In this document: positions 4,851 to 6,222 of the stretch, piece by piece
Layout of the letters: each line of letters begins with the position of its first letter
Numbering within the stretch: the stretch's first letter is position 1
Source: Selenomonadaceae bacterium
GTDB taxonomy: Bacteria; Bacillota; Negativicutes; Selenomonadales; Selenomonadaceae
DNA: 6,222 nt
Assembly: GCA_017453765.1 (NCBI GenBank)
Contig: JAFTEG010000217.1
Location: 1 to 6,222, forward strand
Reading direction: 5' to 3'
Position numbers and translations under genes: made by a program
The notes under the pieces: model-generated
The model's database searches: none
Told to the model about the DNA's origin: nothing
Seen by the model: only the letters and a program-made list of their open reading frames with translations

Positions 4851-6191
4851 TCAGTATACGTAAGTGGTGCTGACGATATTTTTGGAAATTTTATCTTTTA
4901 AAATTTGAAAGCCTGCGAATACAACTTCAGGCGGAATCTGAGCGATACAGTGAGGTTTGTCAAGTACGCGGCAACCAAAGGGAATGTACGGTTCATTTTT
5001 CGGACGTGCGCATTGGTCAAGTGCATGAGCGGGTTGAACAACGACAGAAGGGACTCTGTAAGGTCTGAAAAGCCGCAAGCCGTCAACCTTGCTCGGCGCA
5101 GGAAAATCTGCGGGAAATGGAAATACGGCAAGACAAGGACACTTCATAGCGGCGGCAACGTGCAAGGCGCCCGTGTCATTGCCAATGTACATGTCGCATA
5201 AGCCCAAAACTACCGCAGTCTGCCGGTAAGTAACCTTGTTTGTCAAGTCAATCACGTGCTTAGAAAAAAATTCTTCGCCTAAACTTTGACGCAAGGTCTG
5301 CGCAGAAATGGCGTCAGGTTGACCGCCGCCTAAAACTACAAAGTTAGCCGACGGCTCGGAGTTGACGATAAGCTGTAAAACTTTGGCGTATTTTTCAGGG
5401 GGGTAGTGCTTAACCATTCTGTTGCCGCCAAAAACCACTGCGTAAAGAGGACGCCGCGCAGATTTAATCATTTCGGTAGCCGTAGTCACGTCCAAACCGG
5501 TACACCAAATTTCAAGGTCGCGGTTTTCAATCGGTGCATGCAAACCCGCCTCAAGCAACGAAAAGCATGTATCAACAACGTGGTCGCCGTAATTGTACAT
5601 AGGCAGAAGATATTGCGCCAAACCCATACCGTAACGCAAAGGCAAGTTGCAGTGACAGACAAAAGTTTCTTCGCCTTCTTCAAAGAAATGTGACACCCGC
5701 TCCTGCGCACCGCTCATATACATTAAAGCCGCCGCAATGGGATTATGAACAAAGGCGTAGGCAACGTGGTAACGGCGCTTTAAAAGTTTAGGTACAAAAC
5801 CTAAATTCCACTTCAAGCCGTCGACAAAATTAAGAGGGTTGTATTGCTGAGGATTTAAAATAATTTCATCGACGTGAGGACAAAATTCCGCCAAAGACGC
5901 GGCAGGTGACCCTACAACAAGAGTAATATGAGCGCCGGGATAAAACCTGCGAACTTCACGAATGGTGCCGCTTTGCAGTACGAAATCACCAACTCCCGCG
6001 TCGTGAATTATCATCACGTTAATTTTTTCGCCCAACTTCGGCTTGTCGCGATATCCCGCCGCTTGAAATTTCGGCTCAATGAAGTTTAAAAATTCCTGCA
6101 GGTTACAATGATTAGTCTTTTCAACGTTGTCAACATAAATTTTCAGCGCGTCCATTACGGTTTGGATATCGGCTTGCTTAACTTCTGCCAA
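4851..6191 (-). CDS. GT9-family glycosyltransferase (ADP-heptose:LPS heptosyltransferase-like)
   Basis: The family transfers heptose or related sugars from nucleotide donors, typically onto the lipopolysaccharide core, in the cytoplasm. The protein is 446 residues, longer than the usual 320-360, with about 55 mostly helical residues before the GT-B fold begins at KINVMIIHDAGVGDFVLQSG (56-75; GxGD is the N-terminal GT9 signature). The C-terminal domain has VVFGGNRMVKHYPPEKYAKV (252-271) and the donor-site motif YIGNDTGALHVAAA (335-348; Asp339). Residues 394-415 carry three Cys (CARP, GCRV, PHC) resembling the Cys-containing tail seen in many GT9 proteins. The start is TTG 6191: AGGAGG lies 7 nt upstream with ideal spacing. 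No intrinsic terminator is evident between its TGA and rpmB, only an AT-rich stretch. Substrate and acceptor are not readable; heptosyltransferase is the family label, and a protein-glycosylation role is possible given the GT41 gene in the window. Confidence 0.88.
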   Translation of the reverse strand: MAEVKQADIQTVMDALKIYVDNVEKTNHCNLQEFLNFIEPKFQAAGYRDKPKLGEKINVMIIHDAGVGDFVLQSGTIREVRRFYPGAHITLVVGSPAASLAEFCPHVDEIILNPQQYNPLNFVDGLKWNLGFVPKLLKRRYHVAYAFVHNPIAAALMYMSGAQERVSHFFEEGEETFVCHCNLPLRYGMGLAQYLLPMYNYGDHVVDTCFSLLEAGLHAPIENRDLEIWCTGLDVTTATEMIKSARRPLYAVVFGGNRMVKHYPPEKYAKVLQLIVNSEPSANFVVLGGGQPDAISAQTLRQSLGEEFFSKHVIDLTNKVTYRQTAVVLGLCDMYIGNDTGALHVAAAMKCPCLAVFPFPADFPAPSKVDGLRLFRPYRVPSVVVQPAHALDQCARPKNEPYIPFGCRVLDKPHCIAQIPPEVVFAGFQILKDKISKNIVSTTYVY

Positions 6192-6198
6192 CTTTATA

Positions 6199-6204
6199 CC
6201 TCCT
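6199..6204 (-). promoter_or_regulatory. Ribosome binding site of the GT9 gene, deciding a TTG start
   Basis: On the reverse strand a perfect AGGAGG is followed by the 7-nt spacer TATAAAG and then TTG at 6191-6189. No ATG or GTG is comparably placed, so the rare TTG start is well supported. Confidence 0.85.
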
Positions 6205-6222
6205 ATTAGCTTTTAGCTGTTA
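6203..6222 (-). repeat. Heptanucleotide CTAA-type repeat upstream of the GT9 gene (truncated by window edge)
   Basis: Reading the reverse strand from the window edge gives TAACAG (the end of a presumed CTAACAG), CTAAAAG (6216-6210) and CTAATAG (6209-6203), then GAGG of the Shine-Dalgarno. The units have the same 7-nt period and CTAA core as the array before plsC, in the same orientation relative to the downstream gene. With two full units and one partial, the call is tentative. Confidence 0.5.

Overview
The window looks like chromosomal DNA from a diderm Firmicute of the Negativicutes/Selenomonadales kind. This is inferred from gene content and cannot be proved here. The supporting signs are the run aroA-cmk-plsC, a B. 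subtilis-like EPSP synthase glycine loop (GNSGTT), a zinc-type ribosomal protein L28 with two CxxC pairs, strong Shine-Dalgarno sites, and a heptosyltransferase-family (GT9) glycosyltransferase of the type used to build outer-membrane glycans.

Layout. Positions 2-1786 (+) carry a 5'-truncated SPINDLY/OGT-type (GT41) glycosyltransferase with a helical, TPR-like N-terminal part. It overlaps by 20 nt the start of aroA (1767, +), whose reading frame is broken near 2850; the missing C-terminal part continues in the -1 frame to 3076. A dense tandem-repeat tract built on GATCGAT (3045-3216) supplies the last AroA codons and fills the gap to cmk (3231-3878, +). A second, 7-nt repeat tract (3868-3902) supplies the end of cmk and the whole leader of plsC (3904-4509, +). 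A hairpin with U-tracts on both strands (4524-4563) separates plsC from the convergent rpmB (4580-4771, -), which has its own sigma-70-type promoter. Upstream of rpmB on the same strand is a GT9 glycosyltransferase (4851-6191, -) with a TTG start and a perfect AGGAGG. Its leader shows a third repeat, again a 7-nt CTAA-type.

How the genes fit together. aroA (shikimate pathway), cmk (CMP/dCMP phosphorylation) and plsC (phosphatidic acid synthesis) form a co-directional housekeeping run, probably one transcript that also includes the GT41 gene. The GT41 and GT9 genes suggest protein or envelope glycosylation encoded on both sides of this core; their acceptors cannot be read from sequence.

The most unusual features are the short-period repeats (8-nt GATCGAT type and 7-nt CTAA type) sitting exactly at gene junctions. 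They provide the stop codons of the upstream genes and directly precede the next start. The net -1 frame break in aroA is the second point of note. I see no mobile element, CRISPR array, tRNA or rRNA.
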